From positions 10,660 to 23,338 of the forward strand of contig MGTA01000021.1 in NCBI GenBank assembly GCA_001799225.1: a DNA stretch of 12,679 nt, read 5' to 3'. Origin of the DNA: Deltaproteobacteria bacterium RIFOXYD12_FULL_50_9. Lineage in GTDB: Bacteria; Desulfobacterota; Desulfobulbia; Desulfobulbales; CALZHT01. The notes beneath the pieces were generated by a model. The model had not been told where the DNA came from and did no database searches. It was given only the letters and a program-made list of their open reading frames with translations. The position numbers were made by a program, and so were the translations under genes. Shown one piece after another: positions 1 through 6,815 of the stretch (positions are counted from its first letter, which is position 1; each line of letters begins with the position of its first letter).

Positions 1-945
1 AGTGATGTCGAATTGCAGAAGAGTAACATCATCCTGATCGGTCCGACCGGCACGGGTAAAACCCTGCTGGCCCAGACCCTGGCCCGGATATTGAACGTGC
101 CGTTCGCCATGGCTGACGCCACCACCCTGACCGAGGCCGGTTATGTGGGTGAGGATGTCGAGAATATCCTGGTCAATCTTTTGCAGGCCGCTGAATATGA
201 TGTCCAGAAGGCAAGTCGCGGTATTGTCTATATCGACGAAATCGACAAGATCGCCAAAAAAACCGATTCAGCCTCGATTACCCGTGACGTCTCAGGTGAA
301 GGGGTTCAGCAGGCCTTGCTGAAGATCATCGAAGGGACCGTTGCCAGTGTTCCTCCCAAGGGTGGACGCAAGCATCCGCAGCAGGATTATATCAAGATTG
401 ACACCACTAATATCCTGTTTATCTGTGGCGGCGCTTTTATCGGCCTGGAGAATGTCATTAAAAAACGGACCGGCACTAAATCCATGGGGTTTGGCGCCAA
501 GGTGGTGAGCAGCCTGAACAAGAACACCAGTGAGCTGCTGGCCCTGGTGCAACCCGAAGACCTGTTGCGATTCGGCATGATTCCCGAGTTGATGGGCCGG
601 CTGCCGGTGATTGCCACTATGGAGGAGTTGACCGAGGATGATCTTGTCCGCATCCTGCGCGAGCCCAGGAATGCCCTGACCAAGCAGTATGAGAAGCTGT
701 TCAACTTTGATGGCATCCGCCTGCGTTTTACCGAAGGGGCGATGCGGGCTATTGCCAAGGAGGCATTGAAGCGCAAATCCGGGGCGCGGGGCCTGCGGTC
801 GGTGATTGAAGAGGCGATGCTCGACGTGATGTTCGAATTGCCGTCGATTGCCAATGCCCGGGAGTGTGTGATCAGCGAACAGGTTATCCTTAATGGCGAT
901 TATCCGGTCATTCTGTACGAGAATGAAGTCCAGAAGATTGCCTGA
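1..945 (+). CDS. clpX: ATP-dependent Clp protease ATP-binding subunit ClpX (5' partial)
   Basis: AAA+ unfoldase that recognises, unfolds and threads substrates into the ClpP peptidase chamber in the cytoplasm. The reading frame is open from base 1, so the gene starts outside the window. About 105-110 N-terminal residues, including the zinc-binding domain, are missing compared with the roughly 420-residue family. Visible parts, numbered from base 1: Walker A GPTGTGKT (14-21), the pore-loop GYVG segment shortly after, Walker B IVYIDEIDKI, the RKH-containing GGRKHPQQ segment, the MGFGA loop (IGF-type, contacts ClpP), and the sensor-2 GARGLR near the C-terminus. The TTG at base 13 lies inside the domain and is not a start. 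lon follows after 62 nt on the same strand, the usual clpX-lon order in deltaproteobacteria. Identification is secure. Confidence 0.97.
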   Translation, partial: SDVELQKSNIILIGPTGTGKTLLAQTLARILNVPFAMADATTLTEAGYVGEDVENILVNLLQAAEYDVQKASRGIVYIDEIDKIAKKTDSASITRDVSGEGVQQALLKIIEGTVASVPPKGGRKHPQQDYIKIDTTNILFICGGAFIGLENVIKKRTGTKSMGFGAKVVSSLNKNTSELLALVQPEDLLRFGMIPELMGRLPVIATMEELTEDDLVRILREPRNALTKQYEKLFNFDGIRLRFTEGAMRAIAKEALKRKSGARGLRSVIEEAMLDVMFELPSIANARECVISEQVILNGDYPVILYENEVQKIA

Positions 946-954
946 AGATTGTAG

Positions 955-973
955 GGGCGGGGTCTTCCCGCCC
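955..973 (+). repeat. GC-rich hairpin between clpX and lon
   Basis: A perfect 7-bp stem GGGCGGG (955-961) pairs with CCCGCCC (967-973) around a 5-nt loop. It is followed by GAAAAATTCT rather than a T-run, so it is a poor intrinsic terminator. It resembles the short GTAGGGGCG...CGCCC palindromes scattered between genes in many bacteria. It could act as a dispersed REP-like element, an mRNA stabiliser for clpX, or a partial attenuator in front of lon. The function is inferred only from position. Confidence 0.6.
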
Positions 974-1007
974 GAAAAATTCTAAGCAGTTTCGTTTTAG
1001 AGAGAGT

Positions 1008-3419
1008 ATGGAACAGTTTACCGTTATCAAGAAGACCTATCCGATGATGTCCCTGCGGGATATAGTTGTGTTTCCGCACATGGTCGCTCCTTTAGTAGTC
1101 GGTCGGGAGAAGTCTGTTAAGGCGCTTGAAGAGGCCATGGCCAGTCGCACCGAGATCTTTTTGTCTACCCAGAAGGATGCGGCGACCGAGGATCCCGGTT
1201 CCGACGGGGTCAATCAGGTTGGCACCGTGGCCGCGGTGTTGCAGTTGTTGCGGTTACCGGACGGGACTATCAAGGCCCTGGTTGAAGGTAAGCGCCGGGC
1301 CCGGGTTATCCATTTTCTGCCCAACAGCGCCTTTTTGCGGGTTGTGGTCGAGGAGTTTGTCGAAGGTGAAGTCCCTCATGCCCAGTCAGAGGCGTATATC
1401 CGGGAGATCAGGGTTAACTTCCGGGAATATGCCGCATCCAACAAGAAGATTCCGACCGAAGTCGTAAAATCGACGGAGCGGATTGAAGATCCGGAAAAGT
1501 TTGTTGATGTGCTCGCTTCGCATCTGCCGCTTAAAACCGAGGAGAAACAGAAGATCTTAAGTACCTTCCCGCTGCTTGAGCGTCTGGATCTGGTGTTGGG
1601 TATCATCCATCGGGAACGTGAGATTGTCGGTATAGAAGACCGGATCCGTTCGCAGGTCAAGAAGAAGATGGAGAAGAACCAGAAAGACTATTATCTGAAC
1701 GAACAGATGCGGGCTATCCAAAAAGAGATGGGCGGTCCTGATGATCCGAGTAATGAACTGGAAGAGTTGACCAAGGCCGCAGAAAAGAAAAAAATGCCGC
1801 AACAGGCCAAGGCCAAGATCGATTCCGAGCTCAAGAAGCTCAAGATGATGCCTCCCCTCTCTGCCGAGGCCACGGTGGTCAGGAACTATATTGATTGTAT
1901 CCTCAACCTGCCCTGGTTTGACAAGACCAAGGCCAAGATCGACATCAATGAGGCGGAAAAGATCCTGGATGCCGACCATTACGGGCTGGTGAAGCCCAAA
2001 GAGCGCATCGTCGAATATCTGGCGGTGCAGGCCCAGGTCAAGAAGATTAAAGGCCCCATCCTCTGTCTGGTCGGTCCGCCCGGGGTAGGTAAAACCTCTC
2101 TGTGCAAATCAGTTGCCCGGGCCATGGGCCGCAAGTTCGTGCGGTTGTCCCTGGGCGGTGTACGGGACGAGGCTGAAATCCGCGGCCATCGGCGCACCTA
2201 TATTGGCGCCATGCCCGGTAAGATTGTCCAGTCCTTGCAGAAGGTTAAGGTGAGCAATCCGGTTTTCTGCCTGGATGAAGTGGATAAAATGAGCATGGAT
2301 TTCCGGGGGGATCCGTCTGCCGCGCTTCTTGAGGTGCTTGATCCGGAGCAGAACTGCGCATTTAACGATCACTACCTTGATCTTGATTGCGATCTCTCTG
2401 ATATCTTTTTCATCACCACGGCTAACTCCCTGCATGCTGTTCCACCTCCCCTGCAGGACAGGATGGAGGTGATCAAGCTGAACGGATATACCGAAGAAGA
2501 GAAGCTGGAGATTGCCAAGAGCTTCCTGGTTCCGAAACAGTTGGAAGTCAATGGTTTTAAGAAGAAGGGCATTGTCTTGAGCGATGGCAGCATCCTCGAC
2601 ATTATCCGCCAGTACACGCGGGAGGCAGGGGTCCGTGGTCTGGAGCGCGCCCTGGCAACGATCTGTCGGAAAGTGGCTCGGGAAAAATTGAAGAGCGGCA
2701 GCAAAGGCGAAATCTATCGGATCAGCTCGCAGAATCTCGCTAAGTATCTCGGGGTTACTAAATATCGTTTCGGCCAGGCCGAAGGCAAAGACCGGATTGG
2801 CCTGGCCACTGGGCTTGCCTGGACCGAGACCGGCGGTGAACTGCTGCAGATCGAGACCGCGCTCATGCCCGGCAAAGGTCAATTGACCATTACCGGCAAA
2901 CTCGGCGACGTCATGCAGGAATCAGCGCAGGCAGCTTTGAGCTATGTGCGTACCCGGGCCTTGAGCCTCGGCCTGGTGCCTGATTTTTATCAGAAGCTTG
3001 ATCTGCACATCCATGTGCCGGAAGGCGCCATTCCCAAAGACGGTCCGTCAGCCGGCATAACTATTGTCACCTCTCTGGTCTCGGCCCTGCTTAAGATCCC
3101 GGTGCGCCGCGATATCGCTATGACCGGCGAGGTCACCCTGCGTGGCCGGATTCTGCCGATCGGCGGTCTTACCGAAAAGCTTTTGGCGGCCCGTCGGGGT
3201 GGAATTACCCATGTTCTGGTGCCGCATGAAAACGAGAGGGATCTTAAAGAGATTCCGCTCAAGATCCGCAAGAGCCTTGAGATAGAGCTGGTTGAGCATG
3301 TCGACGAGGTGCTTGAAAAGGCGCTGATGGTGCCGGAAGGCGAGCGCCTTTTCAAGGAAGTTCCGCTTGGCTCCCTGTGCGGAGATTTGATGTCTGTTGT
3401 CAACAATATTGCGCATTGA
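1008..3419 (+). CDS. lon: ATP-dependent protease Lon (endopeptidase La)
   Basis: Cytoplasmic AAA+ serine protease that degrades damaged and regulatory proteins. The 803 residues match LonA length, and key residues fall almost exactly at E. coli positions. The N-terminal LON domain starts at about residue 11 (YPMMSLRDIVVFPHMVAPL), followed by a charged helical linker at roughly 205-300. Walker A GPPGVGKT is at 356-363 and Walker B has D423-E424. The protease domain carries the catalytic dyad Ser681 (in PKDGPSAG) and Lys724 (in GLTEKLLAA), 43 residues apart as in E. coli. The ATG at 1008 is preceded by a purine-rich AGAGAGAG, a weak Shine-Dalgarno, and places the LON domain correctly. It is probably at least partly co-transcribed with clpX. 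No clear heat-shock promoter was seen in the 62-nt gap. Confidence 0.98.
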   Translation: MEQFTVIKKTYPMMSLRDIVVFPHMVAPLVVGREKSVKALEEAMASRTEIFLSTQKDAATEDPGSDGVNQVGTVAAVLQLLRLPDGTIKALVEGKRRARVIHFLPNSAFLRVVVEEFVEGEVPHAQSEAYIREIRVNFREYAASNKKIPTEVVKSTERIEDPEKFVDVLASHLPLKTEEKQKILSTFPLLERLDLVLGIIHREREIVGIEDRIRSQVKKKMEKNQKDYYLNEQMRAIQKEMGGPDDPSNELEELTKAAEKKKMPQQAKAKIDSELKKLKMMPPLSAEATVVRNYIDCILNLPWFDKTKAKIDINEAEKILDADHYGLVKPKERIVEYLAVQAQVKKIKGPILCLVGPPGVGKTSLCKSVARAMGRKFVRLSLGGVRDEAEIRGHRRTYIGAMPGKIVQSLQKVKVSNPVFCLDEVDKMSMDFRGDPSAALLEVLDPEQNCAFNDHYLDLDCDLSDIFFITTANSLHAVPPPLQDRMEVIKLNGYTEEEKLEIAKSFLVPKQLEVNGFKKKGIVLSDGSILDIIRQYTREAGVRGLERALATICRKVAREKLKSGSKGEIYRISSQNLAKYLGVTKYRFGQAEGKDRIGLATGLAWTETGGELLQIETALMPGKGQLTITGKLGDVMQESAQAALSYVRTRALSLGLVPDFYQKLDLHIHVPEGAIPKDGPSAGITIVTSLVSALLKIPVRRDIAMTGEVTLRGRILPIGGLTEKLLAARRGGITHVLVPHENERDLKEIPLKIRKSLEIELVEHVDEVLEKALMVPEGERLFKEVPLGSLCGDLMSVVNNIAH

Positions 3420-3440
3420 AAAGCAGCAAGGGAAGGCTGT

Positions 3441-3488
3441 AGACTATTAGACTGCAGTCTGTAATCTTACTGACTAAAAACAGTCTAA
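3441..3488. repeat. Word-based inverted repeat (AGACT/AGTCT) after lon
   Basis: The gap after lon contains two AGACT words in direct order (3441-3445, 3449-3453) and two AGTCT words in the opposite sense (3456-3460, 3482-3486). The longest pairing is TTAGACTG (3447-3454) with CAGTCTAA (3481-3488), 8 bp perfect. There is no T-run directly behind it. A weak AACC/GGTT hairpin followed by ATTTTT lies a little further on and might serve lon as a terminator. It is similar in design to the two elements flanking the patatin gene. Confidence 0.5.
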
Positions 3489-3513
3489 ACAACCTGATCG
3501 GTTACGATTTTTC

Positions 3514-3542
3514 TTGACTTAACTGCCCGGTTCCTGTTTATT
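3514..3542 (+). promoter_or_regulatory. Sigma70-type promoter for the tRNA pair
   Basis: TTGACT (3514-3519, 5 of 6 to the -35 consensus) is separated by 17 nt from TTTATT (3537-3542, 4 of 6 to the -10 consensus). The predicted start would lie 5-8 nt downstream, about 10 nt before the mature 5' end of tRNA-Val. Spacing and position fit a stable-RNA promoter well. Confidence 0.65.
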
Positions 3543-3559
3543 GAACGCCACTGTTAACG

Positions 3560-3635
3560 GGGCGGTTAGCTCAGCTGGGAGAGCATCGGCCTTACAAGCC
3601 GGGGGTCACAGGTTCGATCCCTGTACCGCCCACCA
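3560..3635 (+). tRNA. tRNA-Val (anticodon UAC)
   Basis: A 76-nt cloverleaf. The acceptor GGGCGGT (3560-3566) pairs with ACCGCCC (3625-3631), with discriminator A and encoded CCA (3633-3635). The D-arm is GCTC...GAGC. The anticodon stem TCGGC/GCCGG carries loop CTTACAA, giving anticodon TAC (3593-3595), which reads GUA/GUG valine codons. The T-arm is ACAGG-TTCGATC-CCTGT. All arms pair. It is the first gene of a two-tRNA unit. Confidence 0.97.
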
Positions 3636-3656
3636 GATAGAATGAAAAAGTATTGC

Positions 3657-3733
<77 letters not shown>

Positions 3734-3742
3734 ATTAGTACC

Positions 3743-3777
3743 GGGGATTGCGGGTGACACGCAATCCCCATTTTTTT
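3743..3777 (+). terminator. Intrinsic terminator of the tRNA operon
   Basis: A perfect 10-bp stem GGGGATTGCG (3743-3752) and CGCAATCCCC (3760-3769) with a 7-nt loop, then A and seven T (3771-3777). This is a classical Rho-independent terminator for the plus strand. The opposite strand lacks a T-run on its exit side, although the same hairpin could slow transcripts coming from the pilZ gene. Confidence 0.95.
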
Positions 3778-3871
3778 ATGTGGGCTGAATTGTGTGTTCC
3801 CTTTTTATGTTGTAGTTTCGAGATAGCACGATCCAAGTGATCAAACATCTCCGGGATTTCCGTCCCTTACC

Positions 3872-4378
3872 TTACAAAAGATAAAAACCGATTTTCGGAT
3901 CGTTTTTATCTTCCTCGATAAATTCACAACCGACATAGTTCTTCGAGACAACCCGGGCAGTTGCCCTTTTTCTGATGACAGTATGGGCTGAATCATCAAG
4001 GAAAAACGTTATCGTAAAAGAATCACCAATTTTAAAATCGTAAGAATCGACAGGTAAAAATCCGATGCCGTCAGAAGAGAGATTCACCACATGACAATTA
4101 ACCTTACTTTTATCGAAAATCTCAATCTCCCAATGCATTTCAGCCAAGGTGGATTTCCACTTATAATGCCCTTTGAGATCGGTCTTTTTTCGATATTTTT
4201 TCCGAAAATCAAGCTGTATAGAAAAAACATGTTTACAGTTGCATCGCACCTTAAATGAATGCCGAACCATTCCGGCAACGGAGATGGTTTTCGATTCAAG
4301 ACAGTTCGGACAACGTAGCAAAGCTGTCTTGCCTTCTCTGACTATAATCTTTTGCGCTTCTATAGTATTAATATCCAT
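3872..4378 (-). CDS. PilZ domain protein with N-terminal cysteine pairs
   Basis: Probable cyclic-di-GMP effector of 168 residues. The PilZ signature is complete: the RxxxR arm is R59-K-K-Y-R63 and the (D/N)xSxxG motif is NLSSDG at 99-104. Both are needed for c-di-GMP binding, so binding is likely. The N-terminal third carries C23-P-N-C26 and C46-N-C48, a zinc-ribbon-like arrangement. There is no signal peptide or membrane segment, so the protein is probably cytoplasmic. I chose ATG 4378 because AGG lies 6 nt upstream. The longer frame would use a TTG at 4411 with no ribosome site. The gene starts 38 nt behind the chemoreceptor stop on the same strand, so co-transcription is likely. Its base composition is visibly AT-richer than its neighbours (37% GC in one sampled 60-nt line against 65% in one lon line), which may mean separate acquisition. 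Confidence 0.85.
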   Translation of the reverse strand: MDINTIEAQKIIVREGKTALLRCPNCLESKTISVAGMVRHSFKVRCNCKHVFSIQLDFRKKYRKKTDLKGHYKWKSTLAEMHWEIEIFDKSKVNCHVVNLSSDGIGFLPVDSYDFKIGDSFTITFFLDDSAHTVIRKRATARVVSKNYVGCEFIEEDKNDPKIGFYLL

Positions 4379-4393
4379 ATCAGACCTGATATG
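4376..4393 (-). promoter_or_regulatory. Palindrome covering the pilZ start codon and ribosome site
   Basis: An 8-bp perfect inverted repeat CATATCAG-AC-CTGATATG. In the minus-strand mRNA it can fold as CATATCA-GGTC-TGATATG, a 7-bp stem with a 4-nt loop. The AUG forms the 3' end of the stem and most of the AGG ribosome site lies in the loop. It may limit translation of the PilZ gene relative to the upstream chemoreceptor, or be a protein operator. The structure is seen directly; the function is inferred. Confidence 0.5.
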
Positions 4394-4416
4394 ACAGCTG
4401 CCGGTTTGCAACGGAT

Positions 4417-6276
4417 CTAAAAATCCTGAAATTCCTTATCTTCATCAAAGGGGATTATCTGCTCAGGTTTTGTTTTGGGCCTTACGCCGGCACTGGCTGC
4501 CGGCGCAGACAAGTTTCTAACCGGCTTATGTGCCGGCGGTTTTGTTGAGGCAGGGTGCGTAGCTGTGGTGCCATGCGCTCTCTTAAACATCTCACACTGC
4601 CGGCAGTTATCCATTTTTTCGCGATACGAGCCCTGGGTCTTGCCACCACACTGGGTGCCGGTTACCATCCAGCAATTCTTGCCATGTCCCGGGTGGGCCG
4701 GGCAGGTATTCCGCCGCTCAGCTGGACAATTTTTTACCTCCCAGCAGGGATCGCCAGCGGTAGCAGATACCATTTGCGTCCTGGTATTTTTGCCGGCAGA
4801 TTGCCGACTGGATAACTGCCTGGTTTGACCGTCAACCAATCCACTCAAATCATTGATAGTTCCCTGTTGAATCTTGGTCAGAGCATCCAGGGCCTCGGCA
4901 GCGCTGGCAGACTCCTCGGCATTGGCAGCAATCTGCTGGACAACCTGACTCATATGGGCTATGGCTCTGTTTGATTCGGCAATCCCCTGGGCCTGTTCTT
5001 GCGAAGCCAAGTTGATCTCGCTCACCAGTCGGCCGACCTTCTCGGTGCTTTCGGCCGCCTGAGAGAAGGTCTCATCGGTCCAGCTAACCAGCTCTGAACC
5101 GACCTTGATTTTTTTCACCGTCCCTTCAATTAAATTTGCCGTGTTCCGGGCAGCTTCAGCCGCCCGCATTGCCAGATTCCGCACTTCATCGGCTACCACC
5201 GCAAATCCGGCGCCGGCCTCTCCGGCCCGGGCAGCCTCCACGGCGGCATTCAAAGCCAGAAGATTGGTCTGGAAGGCGATTTCGTCAATAGTTTTGACAA
5301 TTTTCGATGTCTCTTCGCTGGCCTTGGAAATTTCCTGCATGGAAGTGGTGAGTTCAGACATGGAACGATTAGCCTGGCCAATAACCTCTTTGGCATTTTG
5401 CATCAAGATGTCAGCCTGACTTGAATTGTCGGCATTGCGTTTGGTCATCGAGGCCATCTCTTCAATGGAAGCTGAGGTCTCCTCTAAGGAGGCTGCCTGC
5501 TCTGAAGCGCCGTCAGCCAAGGTATGGCCGCCGGCAGCAATCTGGCCGGAAGCAAAGTTCAACTGTTCAGCACCCTCACACATATCCTGAATGGCCCGGT
5601 TCAGGGGCTTACTGATTGCCCGGAAGATATAAAAGCCGATGGCGGACATCAGCAAGGTGGAAAGGGTCAGTAGACCCAACAAGAACAGTTCTGTCCTTTC
5701 CCCGGCAGCTATGCCTTTTTTTGCACTCTCTTCAAACATGAGGCGATTGTGATCGGCACTTTTCTTCAGACCCTGTTCAAAGGCATGGATAGCCTCTTTA
5801 CAGCCACCCAGTAAGATGTTGGCCTGGATAGTAGTGATAGTGGGATCAGCCTGGACTTTCCGGCTGACTTCGATAAAACCATTGCGATATTTTTCAAACT
5901 GGCTCGTGAAATCAGCCGCGACCTGCAAATCCGCAGAGGTCAACTCTTTGTCTTCCCGCATGATTTTTTGCAGTTGATTGATCTTGTTGAGCAGCACTTC
6001 GGAAGCAGCTGTAAATCCCTTCAGATATGTCTGCTGCTTTTCCGGGTTGCCGATATTGATGATGAAATCCTTTTCATAACGCCTCAAGGTGAGCAACCCC
6101 TTGCCGAGCTGTTCAGCCGTGACCAGAATCGGGGCATCCTGGGTCAGGATCTTCTGGATAAGCTTGACATTCTCGCGAAATTGCCAATAAGCGCTCAGGC
6201 CGGTTAGCAGGACCAGAAAAATGGCCAGACCAAAGCCGATCTGCAACAGTTTCTGCACTGTCAATCGGGATTTCAT
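4417..6276 (-). CDS. Methyl-accepting chemotaxis protein with C-terminal two-CW domain
   Basis: A 619-residue transmembrane chemoreceptor that should control a CheA-CheW complex. TM1 is at about 12-32, followed by a roughly 160-residue helical periplasmic sensor region (with RRYEKDF at 65-71, a motif resembling HBM-type helical sensors), and TM2 at about 196-218. A short HAMP-like piece (ISKPLNRAIQDM) leads directly into the methylation helices. The signalling tip is at about 325-372 (IDEIAFQTNLLALNAAVEAARAG, spanning 330-352). After a linker comes a cysteine-rich two-CW domain at 511-564 with Cys 511, 517, 525, 535, 543, 558 and 561, then a Pro/Ala/Lys-rich tail ending in EFQDF, which resembles CheR/CheB-tethering pentapeptides. 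The ATG at 6276 has AAGGAG 9 nt upstream. The PilZ gene follows closely. The ligand is unknown. The cytoplasmic cysteine domain suggests metal or redox sensing, which is inference. Confidence 0.95.
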   Translation of the reverse strand: MKSRLTVQKLLQIGFGLAIFLVLLTGLSAYWQFRENVKLIQKILTQDAPILVTAEQLGKGLLTLRRYEKDFIINIGNPEKQQTYLKGFTAASEVLLNKINQLQKIMREDKELTSADLQVAADFTSQFEKYRNGFIEVSRKVQADPTITTIQANILLGGCKEAIHAFEQGLKKSADHNRLMFEESAKKGIAAGERTELFLLGLLTLSTLLMSAIGFYIFRAISKPLNRAIQDMCEGAEQLNFASGQIAAGGHTLADGASEQAASLEETSASIEEMASMTKRNADNSSQADILMQNAKEVIGQANRSMSELTTSMQEISKASEETSKIVKTIDEIAFQTNLLALNAAVEAARAGEAGAGFAVVADEVRNLAMRAAEAARNTANLIEGTVKKIKVGSELVSWTDETFSQAAESTEKVGRLVSEINLASQEQAQGIAESNRAIAHMSQVVQQIAANAEESASAAEALDALTKIQQGTINDLSGLVDGQTRQLSSRQSAGKNTRTQMVSATAGDPCWEVKNCPAERRNTCPAHPGHGKNCWMVTGTQCGGKTQGSYREKMDNCRQCEMFKRAHGTTATHPASTKPPAHKPVRNLSAPAASAGVRPKTKPEQIIPFDEDKEFQDF

Positions 6277-6609
6277 AAAAGGGCGCTCCTTTTTACTTGA
6301 TTAGAATAAAAACGGCAGCATTATTTTGAATAAAAATGAATTATTTTAAGTAATTAAAATATCATATTTTGGTGATAAATTTCAAATTAATTTTGCTGAC
6401 GGGTTCCAGAAAAACTGTGTTGAGTAATTTTAATTTGCATTCCGGAAATAATTTTCACCGCATTTTTTCTCGGAATGGAGTACTGAAGATAGAGTAGTAT
6501 AAAATTTATTATTTTGGTAACATTCATCATCAGGGCCAATGACTGCAGCATTTCCTCACTCGTTCCTTGCGGCGAAAATAGAGCGGGAAAAAACCAAAGG
6601 AGGCTTCCC
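6277..6609. other. AT-rich divergent intergenic region
   Basis: This 333-nt gap separates the chemoreceptor (leftward) from the small lysine-rich gene (rightward) and must hold both promoters. It is strongly AT-rich at 6300-6400 and 6480-6515. There is a 7-bp inverted repeat CATTCCG (6438-6444) and CGGAATG (6471-6477). I looked for sigma54 (TGGCAC-N5-TTGC) and sigma28 flagellar promoter patterns on both strands and found none that convinced. No gene was seen. Confidence 0.6.
6596..6603 (+). promoter_or_regulatory. Strong ribosome binding site deciding the 38-residue gene
   Basis: AAAGGAGG is a near-perfect complement of the 16S rRNA 3' end. It sits 6 nt before ATG 6610. It shows that the true start is this internal ATG and not the upstream in-frame ATG at 6514, which has no such site. 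Confidence 0.9.
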
Positions 6610-6726
6610 ATGGGAGATAAAGGCGGTAAAAAGGACAAAGACAAGGATTCAAAACAGAAGTCGGTCAAACATGCCAAGGATTTAAAAGTTAAGAAGGACA
6701 AACAACCTAAGAGTCCATTGAAATAG
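6610..6726 (+). CDS. Small lysine-rich protein, 38 residues
   Basis: A very basic micro-protein beginning MGDKGGKKDKDKD and ending KQPKSPLK. I count 15 Lys and 6 Asp among 38 residues. It has no hydrophobic core, no cysteine and no signal peptide, so it is probably disordered. Three things argue that it is real: an exceptional Shine-Dalgarno at 6596-6603, a clean stop, and a strong dedicated terminator 25 nt later. Similar short GDK/KKDK-rich proteins occur in other proteobacteria as hypothetical proteins, as far as I recall. The function is unknown; binding of nucleic acid or another polyanion is only a guess from charge. It stands alone between two leftward signalling units, so it is a monocistronic gene. 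Confidence 0.75.
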   Translation: MGDKGGKKDKDKDSKQKSVKHAKDLKVKKDKQPKSPLK

Positions 6727-6750
6727 AAAGGGAGTGATTCAGCATGAAAT

Positions 6751-6790
6751 CGTGTTGCGGAGAAGGCCTCTCCGCAACACGGTATTTTTT
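6751..6790 (+). terminator. Intrinsic terminator after the lysine-rich gene
   Basis: A perfect 13-bp stem: 6751-6763 (CGTGTTGCGGAGA) pairs with 6769-6781, with loop AGGCC. A GTA then TTTTTT (6785-6790) follows. The U-run is shifted by three bases but the hairpin is very stable. From the other side it would meet transcripts of the two-CW gene, where no T-run follows, so it is mainly a plus-strand terminator. Confidence 0.88.
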
Positions 6791-6815
6791 ATGCCATCCA
6801 GTTACTGCCCACAAC

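Noticed and set aside
2109..2882. 257-codon open frame antisense to lon
   Set aside because: It lies wholly within lon, which has every catalytic residue. The antisense frame has no family resemblance and is explained by the codon bias of a GC-rich gene.
4379..4411. Longer N-terminus of the PilZ protein from a TTG codon
   Set aside because: No ribosome site lies before the TTG, while ATG 4378 has AGG at good spacing. The extra 11 residues have no domain support.
4475..4828. 117-codon plus-strand frame with several cysteines
   Set aside because: It is a shadow of the chemoreceptor's cysteine-rich tail on the other strand. The two-CW motifs exist only in the minus frame.
6277..6609. Possible sigma28 or sigma54 promoter for the chemoreceptor
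   Set aside because: A GCCG-containing stretch resembles half of a sigma28 -10, but no matching -35 is found at the right distance. No sigma54 GG/GC pair with correct spacing was seen.
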